64,000 nt of DNA. Origin: Caprella mutica (lineage: Eukaryota > Arthropoda > Malacostraca > Amphipoda > Caprellidae). The translations under genes were made by a program, and so were the position numbers. This document shows, piece by piece, positions 1 through 58,358 of this stretch. Positions within the stretch are counted from its first letter, which is position 1; every line of letters begins with the position of its first letter. Under the pieces are notes generated by a model. That model was given only the letters and a program-made list of their open reading frames with translations, was not told where the DNA came from and did not search any database. The DNA is taken from the NCBI GenBank assembly GCA_947561585.1, contig CANNZV010001478.1:87588-151587 (forward strand). Direction: 5' to 3'.

Positions 1-1000
1 TTTTGTGAAAATCAGTGATAAGAAGTAAAACTGTTTACTGGGGTAACTACTCTATTACCGTGCAGGTTGATGTTACCGTGACTAAGATTCAACCAAAGTA
101 GCTATGATTATCAGGACAATATTGTGACAATATTGTTACAGATAAAAGTTACCTTAATTAGTAAATACTGATAGTTACCATCCCCAAATTTCAAAAGGTT
201 ATCTTTTAATCGCTATTTATTTATTTTTAGTCTTGTTATTCGCTTAACTCAAAAAGTTATCAAAAAAAATGCAAGATTGCCAGGAATTTGGTAAGACGAT
301 TGGTCAATGGTCATTATCCAGAAACCTTTTGGTTAGATTTTGAGAGAAAACGGGTCAAAGGTCAAGGTCACAAAAAAGTCAAAATGATTAAAAGAATGAA
401 ATGGTGAAGAAGGTATGCGCTCTACCAGTGCCTGTTCTAGTTATTAATAGCTCTATATAATATTATGTATTGTTCGACATCCAATCTAGAATGCACGTGT
501 AGGTCTAAATATTTCCACTGTTTAATCGTAACTTTTCTTAAATGTTGTAAATAAAATGAGTGAACTTAGTCCAGTTTGCAGAGGTTCATTCCCCATGGAA
601 TAATATATCCTGTAGCTAGGACTGATAAAGTAACTTGCATTCTTTGGTTAATTTAAGATTTTAGAGGAAAACATATAGGGTAACATCGCAGTCCTCGGAA
701 AGTGGGTGTTTATATTCTCAACCATCGATTTTAATTTGTTATTCATATTGAATTTACTTCTTAGCAATCTATGTTTTTCAATATTTTTTAAAATTTTAAA
801 TTCATTTTTATACTTTCTAGTCCCGATATCCTACCGATATATTTTACACGATATATCAGTCAATGTACTCTCAAAGTACATCTGTTGATATCACATGTAG
901 TACTTACATACCCGTACTTCACTGCGGAATTATCCTTGCAGCTCACGTTGTATGTAGTACATCATAAAGAAATGTACTGCAACGTGTATATGGAGAAAAC
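1..1000. other. AT-rich non-coding DNA, probable intron
   Basis: No exon or RNA gene was recognised. Near 697-711 stands a short motif, CTCGGAAAGTGGGTGTT, that recurs at about 4439 and 52088 and may mark the end of a small dispersed element. Confidence 0.5.
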
Positions 1001-1625
1001 TCGTGGGTGCTGTATGGGAAACTATGGGAACACTTGCAGTTTTATGGGAAAACTACGGGAACTTATTATTTAATGGGAAAACTATGGGAGCTTGTTCCTT
1101 TATGGGAATTTGTTAGTTTATGGGAAATTACTTTATGGTAAAAAACTTTATGGGACACATATTAACTCTTGCAGTTTTATGGGAAAACTATGGGAACTGT
1201 TGCATCTTTATGGGAAAGCTATGGGAATTTGTTACCTTATGGGAAAACTATGGGAACTGTTGCATCTTTATGGGAAAACTATGGGAATTTGTTACTTTAT
1301 GGGAAAACTATGGGAACTGTTGCAGCTTTATGGGAATATTATGGGAATTTGTTACTTTATGGGAAAACTATGGGAACTATTGCAGCTTTATGGGAATATT
1401 ATGGGAACTGTTTCCACTTTATAGGAGAACTATAGGGAGCTCTTGTAATTTTATTGGAATTTGTTACTTTATGGGGAATTCTTGCACCTTTAGGGAAAAT
1501 TATGGTAATTTGTATATATTTATTGAAAAATGTAAAAGAAATTTATGTTGCTTTATGGGACACTTTGAGAATTATTGTACCGTTATGGAAAAACTATGGG
1601 AATTTCTTTAGCTTTTTCGAAAATA
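1000..1625 (+). repeat. 30-bp minisatellite with 60-bp higher-order period
   Basis: The unit is about TTATGGGAAAACTATGGGAA plus 10 variable bases. Between 1170 and 1410 alternate units pair (GAACTGTTGCA / GAATTTGTTAC) into a near-perfect 60-bp period. The edges decay. The long open frames here are by-products of the repeat. A few related units reappear at 3480-3530. Confidence 0.9.
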
Positions 1626-1659
1626 ATGGCGTTTCTTTGTGGAGAAAATTTGTATAGCT

Positions 1660-3212
1660 TAATGTGATAAATAATTTTAAGATTGAGATCTAAGGTGGAA
1701 AACTTTTTACGTATTTTTGAAATAATTACGGGAATTTACGTGAATTTTTGGGGGAAACATTTTTTGAAGAAAAAAATTAAAAGTCAAAATTCAAGAAATT
1801 CTTCTTCAATAGAATCTGCATGAAGTTTTATTTGTGCAATTTCTCCATCACTTTTCTCTAGCATCTAACAATAATTCTACTCCTTTGACAGTAAGTGCTC
1901 TTGCTTTGGGAATCGCAGTTAAGAGGATTTCTGGAATTCAAATTCCATGTACTTTGATTCAATAATATTGAATAGAATATAAAAGCAATATTGGTGTTCC
2001 TTTATAGTGTATAATGTATACATATGAGGTATATAGGTATAAGGTGTCTAAAACGTTAATTTATGAATTAGATTCCGGCAATAACTAAAAATAGCCACTC
2101 ATATTTGAAAACTATTCATAGGATTAAAATACCATTTTATTTGTTTAAAGTACATAGATTAACAATGAAAATAAGCTTAGATTTTTACGGTTTCTGGTTA
2201 CTGAATAATAAAATATTTAAAAGTAATAAAAAAAAGGCATTTTATTATGGTCGAGTCATCATAGAAAACATGAATTTTTTATAAAGAATTACAGTTACCA
2301 TTATTATATTCCGTATCAATTTTCACATAAATAAGCATTTCGTATAATAATTTAGTTGTTCATATGACAATTATGTTTCATTTATTTACATCACTTTTCA
2401 TATATACATTCTCTTTCAGTTTACAATAGTATCCCCTAATCGTTCATATCAAGTCATTTAAACTGTGACCGAAAACCTCTTTTCTGAACTATGGAAGGAT
2501 AAAATCTTTTATTCTATCATACATTTATAATACCAGTCCTCTGTCACACAGCCCATGACGTGTTTAAATAATTAACTATAGCTCTGAATTAATAAACAGA
2601 AAAGGTATGTGTGTTAGATTAACCTAATAAGTAAGTCACCACCGTCCGCTATACATCACAGTCACCTATCATTTATTTAGAGGAAGTTTAAATTTTTCAT
2701 AATTAAACTTAGCGTATGAATCCCCCAAGAGATATTTGATATTTATTTGAATCTCTGGCCAACAGAACACTGTATTCCCATTATAGTTAAACAAATATAT
2801 TTGCAGTGTTACATATTATATAGGCTGTTCAAATATAAGTCCGATGAAATTTTTTTTATGTAGGCTATAATTATGTAATATGCTACGTACTTATGTTGAA
2901 GTTGAATGTACCTAAAAAAAAAGATTATGTGCTTCAATTATTATTATAAATTGTGTATTTGAACGTCCTGAATCAATCACGGGTTTAAAATGATATGCAA
3001 TGTGTGTAAATCTTTAATGTATATAGGAAAAAATATAGGTCCTAAACTGAACCTTGTGGAACTCCAACCACTGAAATTTGCACTCTATACTGAAATACAA
3101 TAGATTATAAATATCAATATTTAGATAAATAAACTTGTATTTAATTGAAAAGTACACAAAAAAAATAACATAACCAGACATGAATTTAAGATGACATTAC
3201 TTTATTTTCTAG
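1660..3212. other. AT-rich intron sequence, no gene seen
   Basis: I searched for the missing first half of FN3 domain 1 (a Trp-containing exon ending GY-Arg in phase 2) and found none. No repeat longer than short homopolymers was noted. Confidence 0.5.
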
Positions 3213-49919
<46,707 letters not shown>

Positions 49920-50029
49920 TAACTAATTGAGACTTGAAAAAGAGACGAGGTTTGTGTTCTCGCAGTCAAATTCGTGCATTTATTCTCTAGATGTTCTATA
50001 GTCATTCTAAGCAACTTTTAACTCTTCGG

Positions 50030-50525
50030 ACTCTACGTGAACTCTATGGACTGTCTGAGAACTCTGGGGACTGTCTGAGAACTCTGTGGACTGTCTGAGA
50101 ACTCTGGGGACTGTCTGAGAACTCTGTGGACTGTCTGAGAAATCTGTGGACTGTCTGAGAAATCTGTGGACTGTCTGAGAAATCTGTGGACTGTCTGATA
50201 ACTCTGTGGACTGTCTGAGAACTCTGTGGACTGTCTGAGAACTCTGTGGACTGTCTGAGAACTCTGAGGACTGTCTGAGAACTCTGTGGACTGTCTGAGA
50301 ACTCTGTGGACTGTCTGAGAACTCTGTGGACTGTCTGAGAACTCTGGGGACTGTCTGAGAACTCTGTGGACTGTCTGAGAACTCTGTGGACTGTCTGAGA
50401 ACTCTGTGGACTGTCTGAGAACTCTGTGGACTGTCTGAGAACTCTGTGGACTGTCTGAGAACTCTGTGGACTGTCTGGAGACTCTATGGACTGTCTGGAG
50501 ACTCTGGACTGTCTGAGAACTCTCT
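50030..50525 (+). repeat. 20-bp minisatellite in the 3' UTR, about 25 copies
   Basis: GAACTCTGTGGACTGTCTGA with GGGG and AAATCTG variants. It starts about 110 nt after the phosphatase stop codon, so it would be in the mature mRNA. Confidence 0.94.
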
Positions 50526-50863
50526 AACAGTCCTTTTACTGCTACTTTAGGATGTTAAGCTTCCATGTGTTCGATAGGAGTGTATATGGGAGCAATGTGA
50601 GAGGTACCTGCGTAATATAGGTTTTATAGGATTTACTTTCCTATTCTCGTTTCAAAATTTGACTTGGATATGTTTTTAGCTCATTCAAATATTAAATTTT
50701 ATTTAATTAACTAATACATTGTTTGCATATCGGCAAAACACGCGCAATTATTTATATGGTTACCAATACCAATCAATTTTACTTTTTCTTCATCACAAAT
50801 TTTAGCTATCTGTTGAATAATTTATGAAATTACCTAGCTGCCTCTTCTTAACTGAATTTTTAA

Positions 50864-50999
50864 CTAGGGTCAGTTCCTAGTTATTGGGCGGTTCCATATT
50901 TTAGATCATAAAGGAAAATCTATTTAATAGCTAATTATATATTTATTTCTTTTACTGTCGAAAATGTGGAACTGTCCGATAACTCCTTACGTGCCCTAG
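50864..50999. mobile_element. MITE family 1 copy
   Basis: CTAGGGTCAGTTCCTAGTTA...GGCGGTTCCATATTTTAGAT and the inverse AATGTGGAACTGTCCGATAA to GTGCCCTAG. Confidence 0.72.
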
Positions 51000-51498
51000 T
51001 TACCGACTACAAATTGAATAGTTACTAAATGTTTACTGTATATCATTTTTTCCTATTTAATACTCAAAGCAGCTCTCTGTTTGATAAGTAGCTACAAAGT
51101 GATAATTATTTGTTGTATTTTGGTTGTCCATTTTCCCTGTTTTTCCTCCATGCAATTACTTATAAATTATGTAAATAATTCTCTCTCTTCTCGTTCATTT
51201 TATTGTTGATCTCTTGTTAATTTTAATGTACGCATTCCTTTTATTTATTTATATATACCAAAGATATTAGAGAATTACATCGGAATATCTTCTTAGCCAC
51301 ACTGTTACTTTTACCTTTTTCTACCAATAATAAATTAAAATGTAATATAACGCTTCCTAAATTAGTCCTCCCTTGAATCGTTTTCTATGAAGACTGATTC
51401 ATAGAAAACGAGTGTAGGGGAAACTACTCCAAGTTCTAAATTCGACCATTTCTTCAGTTTTGAAACAATCGTTCATTTTTAGTTAGCTACATAACTCT

Positions 51499-51680
51499 AT
51501 GGTCGTGACAATATGCTTTTTAAATCATAGATAAAGAATATCACAGACGAAAGGAAATGGTATCGAATAGTAGACGAATACTATATACCGTTGGCATAGA
51601 ACCATTCAATACTCGTTAATTCTCTCGGTCTAAAATTTTTTCAGAATCTATGATTTTAAAAGCATATTTTCACAACCCTA
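51499..51680. mobile_element. MITE family 3 copy
   Basis: CTATGGTCGTGACAATATGC and the inverse AAAGCATATTTTCACAACCC. Inner GAATACTATATACCG matches the 34184 copy. Confidence 0.75.
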
Positions 51681-51920
51681 GTCATTAAATTCATTTATCA
51701 TGGCTAACATAACCCTGAATTAATTATTCCAGTTTATCTAATTGTCCAGTAACTAGGTAAAGTATTATTATCATTAGTTGTACATAAGTGTTAATATTAA
51801 CTACTTTAATGTGTACGTAACATAGCGATGTTTAAACTGTCAATGTTCGGGTCAGTGCAGCAGTTACTCCTATTTAGAATACATCTTAGAAAACAATGTT
51901 ATGTAATAAAGGTAAATAGT

Positions 51921-52069
51921 TAGGGAAGGTAAGGGGTTGTGGGTCAGTTACACATCTTCGGTCATATATAAATAAAAAACTTCGCTAATTTAAAAAAAAA
52001 AATTATACAGTTTTTTAATGACCGATGATGAGTAAGAATTACTGACCGGTAATTCATAACTTACCCTAA
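51921..52069. mobile_element. MITE family 1, diverged copy
   Basis: TAGGGAAGGTAAGGGGTTGT...CAGTTACACATCTTCGGTCA and right end GGTAATTCATAACTTACCCT. Confidence 0.6.
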
Positions 52070-52468
52070 GGCACAACCGCAGTGCTCGGAAAGTGGGTGC
52101 TAAAACTTTTAGTAATAACTTAAACCGTTTGGTTTATGAATTGTTAAACCCCACTTTTAGAGAACGAAAAGTGATTGCTAGCACGATATTGAAGCCCTGT
52201 TGAAAATAATAGAGAACATTTCGACTAATTTATGAAGTCATTGATCATCCTAACCTGCAAACGCTAGTTTGTTAGTGTGAATAATAACTGTACAGCTGAG
52301 CTAATAAAGACTAAAGCTATTTTAGGCCTAATTTTTTATGTCTCTAAGGAGTAAGTCAAGGAATACACTATTTAATTAACGTAATGGAGCTTTTATTATC
52401 CTTAATCTAAATTAATTCTACAGATTGCCTGAAATTTCTTTAGAATTAACCGGATCGAAAATATTCCG

Positions 52469-52633
52469 CAGTAGAAGTCCTCTATAGTGACTGAGTTTGG
52501 ATGTATAGTGAACAAATTTCTTTTGTCGAATTGCCATCAGTCTTAGAAAACTTAGCCATTTTATGACAGACTAAGGAAGTTTGTTCACTATAGAGGCTAC
52601 ATCCTAACACATTCACTATAGGAGATGTACAGT
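52469..52633. mobile_element. Pogo-type MITE, second copy
   Basis: CAGTAGAAGTCCTCTATAGT and later TGTTCACTATAGAGGCTACA match the copy at 6338-6551. The right end is eroded. Confidence 0.72.
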
Positions 52634-52697
52634 GGGATATTTTCCATTTGGTAAATTGTAAGAAAAATAAACATCTGGCATTTGGTTCATTATCCTA

Positions 52698-52880
52698 AGA
52701 CGAGTTTCGAGTTATCGGATAGTTTCATATTAGCGATCATAAAAAAATTAGACTTAACTCGTTAATTTTTTTGGTATCGGCAGGTATCTTGGATACCAAT
52801 AAAACAAGGAGTTCAAATCATAATTTTCATATACTTTTTCTTACATGATCGGAAATGTGAAACTGTCCAACAACTCTGAA
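52698..52880. mobile_element. MITE family 1 copy
   Basis: CGAGTTTCGAGTTATCGGAT...TAGCGATCATAAAA and right arm ATGATCGGAAATGTGAAACT then GTCCAACAACTC. The inner GGTATCTTGGATACC hairpin is shared with the 26192 copy. Confidence 0.7.
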
Positions 52881-53268
52881 AAAACACATGAATTACATGA
52901 GCAATGATTAACTTTAGATCAAAAACTTGAATTAGAGACAATAGCTATAATTATCAGGTAATCAACTGACTTAGTTACTCTAAACTGAAATTTTGGTTTT
53001 ATGATAAAGTTTGTCTCGAGCATTTAATAATAAAAACTATATACAACTTCTTAAGTTCTTTGGATAATAATCTTAATTTCAGAGAAAAATCGTCCTAAGT
53101 TTAAGATTCTACACTAATTACAATATCGTACCTAAACAAGTATTTATTTACCAAAAAAGATGTAAATAAATCGTACCTATTCTGAGAAAACCTAGTACTT
53201 TTTCAGTTTATTTTTCGATGTTAATTGTATGTATTGTGTACAACTGTACATGCAACAAAATCTTAGGT

Positions 53269-53451
53269 TTAATCATCTCTTAATAATTCTTCCTCTTCAA
53301 CATTCGATAATACCCCTTCATTTTCCTCTTCAACATTCGATAATTCCCCTTCATTTTCCTCTTCAACATTCGATAATACCCCTTCCTCTTCAACATTCGA
53401 TAATACCCCTTCCTGTTCCTCTTCAACATCATCGGATTGTTGTACCACAGC
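53269..53451 (-). CDS. GMNN: Geminin exon 6: acidic tail built from a coding minisatellite
   Basis: The exon starts AVVQQSDDVEEEQE and then carries four copies of G(V/E)LSNVEEE, spaced by 27 or 33 bp so the frame is kept, and ends ELLRDD-stop. An acidic C terminus is normal in geminin, but this one is almost wholly a tandem repeat at DNA level. A possible AATAAA (minus strand) lies at 53212-53207, about 57 nt past the stop. Confidence 0.85.
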   Translation of the reverse strand, partial: AVVQQSDDVEEEQEGVLSNVEEEGVLSNVEEENEGELSNVEEENEGVLSNVEEEELLRDD

Positions 53452-56400
53452 CTGAAATAGAGATGAAAAACATTTATTCTCGAGGAAATAGCTAATATAG
53501 TCATTTTAAGGGATGATTATTTATTTATTATGCATTATAGAACTTGAAAAATTGATATAGCTACATGTAGAACATCATAGAAAACATTATTTTTGTTAAG
53601 GTAAAAATCACATCATCCTCATAGAAAACGAGATATGGAAGAAAACGTGATTTTATGGGATGAGTGATGAATGCACCTCATCTGTCAATTTTTGACGTAA
53701 ATTGATGATATTGACTTGGGCTATAAAACTAAAGAGCGTATTGTTCCTAATATTCTAGGTAGCTACTCTTGGAAAAAAAATCGACAATCATGTACTCGTG
53801 ACTACCTAAATTTTGATTGAAAACCCATTAAAAAACCTGTGATTTTTGTTCCCCTGAAACTGACGGAGGAGAAGCATTTCCCCCCATAAAATAAAGTAAA
53901 TAAATCTCCTTAATTTAAAATAAATCCGCCAATTAAGCTTTCCTCAAGTACCAGTAGTACTATTCATTGGTCCGACGCCATAAAAGTCTGACACTTTTGC
54001 AGTTTATTATTGATTTTTTTTATCAAATAGATGTACACTGGGGAGCGTGCCCCCGTCAGGTCATTACAAAACTACATTATATAATGGAATGAGGGATTGC
54101 GTCATACAAATTAATATCAGAAATAAAGTAAAATGAGAGAGGTAGCTACATAAAATTTAAAACATGAGGATTTATCTTTTACTATTTAGATTAGTAATAA
54201 CAAATTAGCTAATTGATCATAGGTATCTATTTAATTATAGTTCTATTATAACCAATCCAATTCCAGCAAGTTTAAACGTGTTCCAGCAAGTTTAAACGTG
54301 TTCCAACAAGTTTAAACGTGTTCCAACAAGTTTAAACGTGTTCCAACAAGTTCAAACGTGTTCCAACAAGTTCAAACGTGTTCCAACAAGTTTAAACGTG
54401 TTCCAACAAGTTTAAACGTGTTCCAACAAGTTTAAACGTGTTCCAACAAGTTTAAACGTGTTCCAACAAGTTTAAACGAGTTTAAACGTGTTCCAACGAG
54501 TTTAAACGTGTTCCAACAAGTTTAAACGTGTTCCAACAAGTTTAAACGTGTTCCAACAAGTTTAAACGTCTTCCAACAAGTTTAAACGTGTTCCAACAAG
54601 TTTAAACGTTTTCTGACAAACTCTAATAAAATGTTTTACAAGTTCAGGATGTTCTATCGCGTACAAAAATAATACACATAATATTGTCTCATTACTCACC
54701 TCCACCAATCGTGCCAATTCTCTTGCCTCTGTTAGCAGTGTTTCTAACTCACTATTGTCACTTTCTAAAATCTGAACCTGGAACAAATAGAAACTAAAGT
54801 TACCATTGGACCGATAGATGTTGTTGACTTGCCACCAGCTGCAGTAGCCATCACTGGGACACAGAAGCTACCTAGTGGGACAATGCACCCAGAAGACGGA
54901 ATATAAAGACTAATGATAAATAATTAACAATAGCTTTAAAATCAAAACCTGTCCATCAAATTAGAAGATTAACATTTGCTTGATAAATACAAGGGACTGG
55001 AAGAAAAGGTCAGAAAGAAATTGGCTCCATGAACAAAGTCACCTACCATCTGGTGACAATGCTCATAGATGCAGAAAAGCTACTCCATGAATGCAGTCAG
55101 TTACCAAGAAATGTGACAAAAAGACACACAAGCACCGGTGGTTGAGGAAAATGAAGAAGTAATAGTAAATAAAGCCTATTACGTCTACCTAACACAAAAA
55201 TCTAGGAGGAAACTGAAGAAGACAAAGAGGTGATAGTAAATGAAGCCTACGAGTAAACTTAACACAAAATCTAAGACCTCGTAGTTGAAGAACATAACCC
55301 TAGTGCTATCCTCTAAAACTGCAAGTAAAAACCATCCGATAGAGGCTAAAAAGATATGGATCACTTTACAAGTAGCTAACTACTCCACTTAGGATGTAAA
55401 CTCTCATCTAGGATAATTCATTTACTCGACACTCAGATTTAGAAGAATGGGCGTTAACATCATAAATCAATCAACTAATTATTTATCCATTTGTATAAAC
55501 ACTAATTTCTCAGCAGTTCCTTTATATTAAAAAGAAAAAATTTCAAGAATGAATGTGTACAAATAATAAAAGTCTATTAGATAATAAAATGATATATGAA
55601 CGAAAGTTTCCATCCCCATGGGTGAGTGTCCAGTAACTGAGTACATAAACCCTATCGCTAGTTACCTTTTCCTGCAGTTCCCCAACTTTTCCCTTCAACT
55701 CATCGCACTCCTTAGTCACGACTCTGTTCTCCTTTAGAGCCTCCGCCAGAGCAGACTTGCGCTCCAGTGCCATCAGCTCCCAGTATTTCTCCGAGGGTTT
55801 GTCTAGAGAGGGAAATATTGTTGTTGGTTAGGTATTAAACGCCCGAGTTATGGTCCCTTTATAACTCCATCATTTCATATCTCAGGTGCACTAGTTAGTT
55901 TTCTTTGATTAAAATCTTAGAAAACGATGGTCATTGAGGGATAACTAGGACGGAATTCTTGACGTGTATCATTTTCTATAACATAGAAAACTATATCATA
56001 ACTCGAGTGCATTTCATAATTCAGGTCCCCATAACTCGATTGCTTCATAACTCAGGGAGTTTAATTGTAGCTACCTCGAATGGAACACGAAATTTCCATT
56101 GTACAGTAGCTACATGAGGTATTGTACCCAAAATAGCAAAACTAAAAAGAAGAATGATAGAGAAATAAGCAATCAAGAATTTTGATTCCTACTGTTGATG
56201 ATGACATTGATTATAAATTAACTTTGCTGCACAAAATGAGTCAGGTTGAAATGACCTTAAAATTAAGGTAATTTTTAGCTCATTTTCATGAATTGAAATA
56301 TCTTAGATTATTTTAAATCATCAAATGAATGAATAACTAAAGACGAGTAACATGAACCTAATTACTCAGCCCTGGGTAAAAAAGCTTATATGTTCAGTGA

Positions 56401-58358
56401 ACAAAATACAAGCTTAATTAGCTACCCAGTGCTTAAGTAACTTATTTTTTTATTTTCATAGCTATAGACCTAACTTTCCGGGGGTTAAAAAGGTAAATCT
56501 AATTACCCCAGTGGTTAAAAAGGTGAATCTAATTACCCCAGTGGTTAAAAAGGTGAATCTAATTACCCCAGTGGTTAAAAAGGTAAATCTAATTACCCCA
56601 GTGGTTAAAAAGGTGAATCTAATTACCCCAGTGGTTAAAAAGGTAAATCTAATTACCCCAGTGGTTAAAAAGGTAAATCTAATTACCCCAGTGGTTAAAA
56701 AGGTAAATCTAATTACCCCAGGGGTTAAAAAGGTGAACCTAATTACCTCAAGGGTTAAAAAGGTGAACCTAATCACCCGAGGAGTAAAATAAAGTTTAAT
56801 AATTACCCCAGGTGTAGAATATAAGTACACACTCACCACTGGTAAGCATATCAACAACTCCTTGAGCTTTAGATTCCTTTTTATTGATTTTGCCATCTTT
56901 TTTTATTTCACTGATAGAAGACACATCAGTTTGGACAGCAATTTCAGCAGTGGTGCTCAGTTTGGTGCGTTTCACCTGTAATGTAGAGGAAAAATTTACT
57001 AAAATTGTATTGAAAGAAATATTGAGTGAAAAAATAATGTGAAAACATAGCATTTAAACAGAACTAGAAATAAGATTAGTTACCTCCATCAGCTATGAAT
57101 TATAATTCTTTGTAAATTATGATAATGGTAGTTAGGGTTAGTTACATATTATCGATCGGTTTCATATCTTTGGTCATACATGGCTATAAGAAAATATGTA
57201 ATAAGCATTAGCTATTATTCAATTTTTACTTTAATTGGTATCCATGATACCCATTGAACACATCTATAGGTTGCCTCAGAAGCGAAAGCTTAATTAGGCC
57301 GCAAAAAATGTTTATAAAATAATGTAGCACATACCATTGTTCAACCAGTTATTTTTGTGTTTATAAAAAAATAAAAAAATTAATAAATAAAAATTAAATA
57401 ATTTTTTCTTGGCTATGGGAACAGAGATATGAAACTGACATTATTTTGAGAAGCATCAATGCTTTAATCAATTGACAAAGTTAGAACTTTTTCATTATTC
57501 TTAACTAGCTACAATTTTCAATTTTTACATAATAACGAGCTAGCTGTATGAGCAGCACTGAAATTATTTGGCTTCAAATGATATAAATAATTAAGAATTT
57601 TTTGAATAGTGTAGCTTCAGGATGTAAAAAATAAAAAATTGATATTTTTGCTCCATTTGTGCCAATACTTCAAAATACTTTTGAATAAGGTTAAGATACA
57701 AATTATTGGTCAGTTCCACATTGTTTATCATGTAAGGAAGAACAGTATATAATAGATGATTATAATTCAATTTATATTTTATTACGTACTGATTGTGGAT
57801 ACCAATTTTGATCATATAAGAAATAGATCAAAGATTTAACATTATTTTAATTATTTATTTACTCTCACACGGTCGAAAATGTGGTAGCGTCCAATAACTC
57901 GGAAGTTTGTGATCCAATCTAACTAGCAAATATGTAATTATTTACCTGAGGAGTGACGGGATCTTCATAGACACCATCTTTGCGCACAGACTTAGCTGGA
58001 GTACTATTTTCATCACTGAAAGTTACAATACATACATTATTAATCAATGTTTATTAGTTCCAGTAACAGAAATATGGTACATATGGCCAACTCATGACTT
58101 GAGTGCACACAGTATTATTTAAAATAAATCCTTTTTAGAATTGTGTGATGTGTAGCTTTTCACACAATAAAAAGGAACCATTTTCACATGTTTACTTTAA
58201 TCTATATGTTACTAATGCATAATTAAACATCCTAAAACTTACACAAGTTTCCTCTTTCTGCTGTTGCTTGGAGTAGCAACTTGTACTTTGCCGCCAGTAA
58301 GCATCAGTTTACTTTGGTGAGTGGTTTGTAGAACTCCGAGAGCCTTACGTTCAATCAT
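53269..58358 (-). CDS. GMNN: Geminin (DNA replication licensing inhibitor)
   Basis: Six coding exons on the minus strand: 58358-58243, 58015-57946, 56975-56837, 55802-55666, 54777-54700, 53451-53269. All have GT-AG borders and compatible phases (2,0,1,0,0), giving 240 residues plus stop; human geminin is 209. The diagnostic part is YWELMALERKSALAEALKEN at the start of the coiled coil, which continues to RELARLVE. An RxxL D-box-like motif lies near the N terminus and a very acidic tail at the C terminus. From the family: it binds Cdt1 and blocks MCM loading until APC/C-mediated destruction, and it also acts in cell-fate control. The paralogues GEMC1 and multicilin share the coiled coil, but they are larger and lack this short layout. 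The start is the first Met in the open frame, and the D-box follows at once. Confidence 0.9.
53505..54250. other. Geminin intron 5, no gene seen
   Basis: AT-rich. TCATAGAAAAC motifs at 53577 and 53624 point toward each other. Nothing coding. Confidence 0.45.
54260..54610 (+). repeat. 20-bp minisatellite in geminin intron 5, about 17 copies
   Basis: GTGTTCCAACAAGTTTAAAC. The unit is clearly related to the 31545 array (ACAAGTTTGAAC-GTTC) in the other gene. Two units carry a deletion near 54475. Confidence 0.92.
54700..55802 (-). CDS. GMNN: Geminin exons 4-5: dimerisation and Cdt1-binding coiled coil
   Basis: Exon 4 (55802-55666) has DKPSEKYWELMALERKSAL, the hallmark segment just before and at the start of the geminin coiled coil, and then heptads to VGELQEK. 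Exon 5 (54777-54700) continues VQILESDNSELETLL and ends RELARLVE. From the family, this region forms the parallel homodimer and contacts Cdt1. Phase 0 between the exons. Confidence 0.92.
54985..55340 (-). repeat. Dispersed repeat family A, long inverted copy
   Basis: AAGGGACTGGAAGAAAAGGT through AGCTACTCCATGAATGCAGT, CAAGCACCGGTGG and CTAAGACCTCGTAGTTGAAG to TATCCTCTAAAACTGC. It is the reverse complement of the 9920-10255 copy, with an internal duplication of the GTAGTAAATGAAGCC part (55157, 55232). Confidence 0.75.
55845..56055. mobile_element. Inverted-repeat element with CATAACTC(AG) ends
   Basis: CGAGTTATGGTCCC at the left, CATAACTCAGGGAG at the right. The interior AGAAAACGATGGTCATTGAG...CTAGGACGGAATTC matches the element around 38116-38330. 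Confidence 0.6.
56475..56815 (+). repeat. 30-bp minisatellite in geminin intron 3, 11 copies
   Basis: GGTTAAAAAGGTAAATCTAA then TTACCCCAGT. The right end comes within about 25 nt of the donor of geminin exon 3 (minus strand). Long frames on both strands are by-products. Confidence 0.93.
56837..56975 (-). CDS. GMNN: Geminin exon 3: Lys/Ser-rich region
   Basis: Encodes VKRTKLSTTAEIAVQTDVSS followed by a Lys-rich run ending VVDMLTSG. The acceptor is ACATTACAG and the donor AGTG/GTGAGT, phase 1. It precedes the coiled-coil exons. No specific motif was recognised. Confidence 0.82.
57132..57910. mobile_element. MITE family 1 copies (half at 57132-57185, full at 57686-57909)
   Basis: GGTTAGTTACATATTATCGA...CGGTTTCATATCTTTGGTCA is one arm. 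At 57686 GGTTAAGATACAAATTATTG...GGTCAGTTCCACATTGTTTA pairs with GGTCGAAAATGTGGTAGCGT then CCAATAACTCGGAAG. Geminin intron 2. Confidence 0.6.
57946..58015 (-). CDS. GMNN: Geminin exon 2: linker
   Basis: One base completes Val, then DENSTPAKSVRKDG and VYEDPVTPQ follow. The acceptor is ACTTTCAG and the donor CAG/GTAAAT, phase 0. This is a charged linker. The frame fits exons 1 and 3. Confidence 0.8.
58243..58358 (-). CDS. GMNN: Geminin exon 1: N terminus with D-box-like motif and basic stretch
   Basis: Encodes MIERKALGVLQTTHQSKLM and ends in a basic SNSRKRKLV stretch that could be a nuclear signal. ERKALGVLQ aligns in position and pattern with the destruction box of known geminins (RRTLxxIQ). 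The donor is TTGT/GTAAGT, phase 2. Confidence 0.82.

Larger units (their letters stand above)
49920..51334 (+). other. Probable 3' UTR of the phosphatase gene, with candidate poly(A) signals
   Basis: This follows the stop codon. It contains the 20-bp array at 50030-50525. Possible poly(A) signals are ATTAAA at 50691-50696 and AATAAA at 51329-51334. Neither can be confirmed by sequence alone. An inverted-repeat element (50864-50999) lies between them. Confidence 0.45.

Noticed and set aside
1092..1657. Overlapping open frames with MGKLWEL and YGNCC repeats
   Set aside because: They follow the 30/60-bp minisatellite in several frames at once. No start context, domain or splice signal supports them.
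53229..53495. Plus-strand frame LQHSIIPLHFP
   Set aside because: Antisense shadow of geminin exon 6 repeats.
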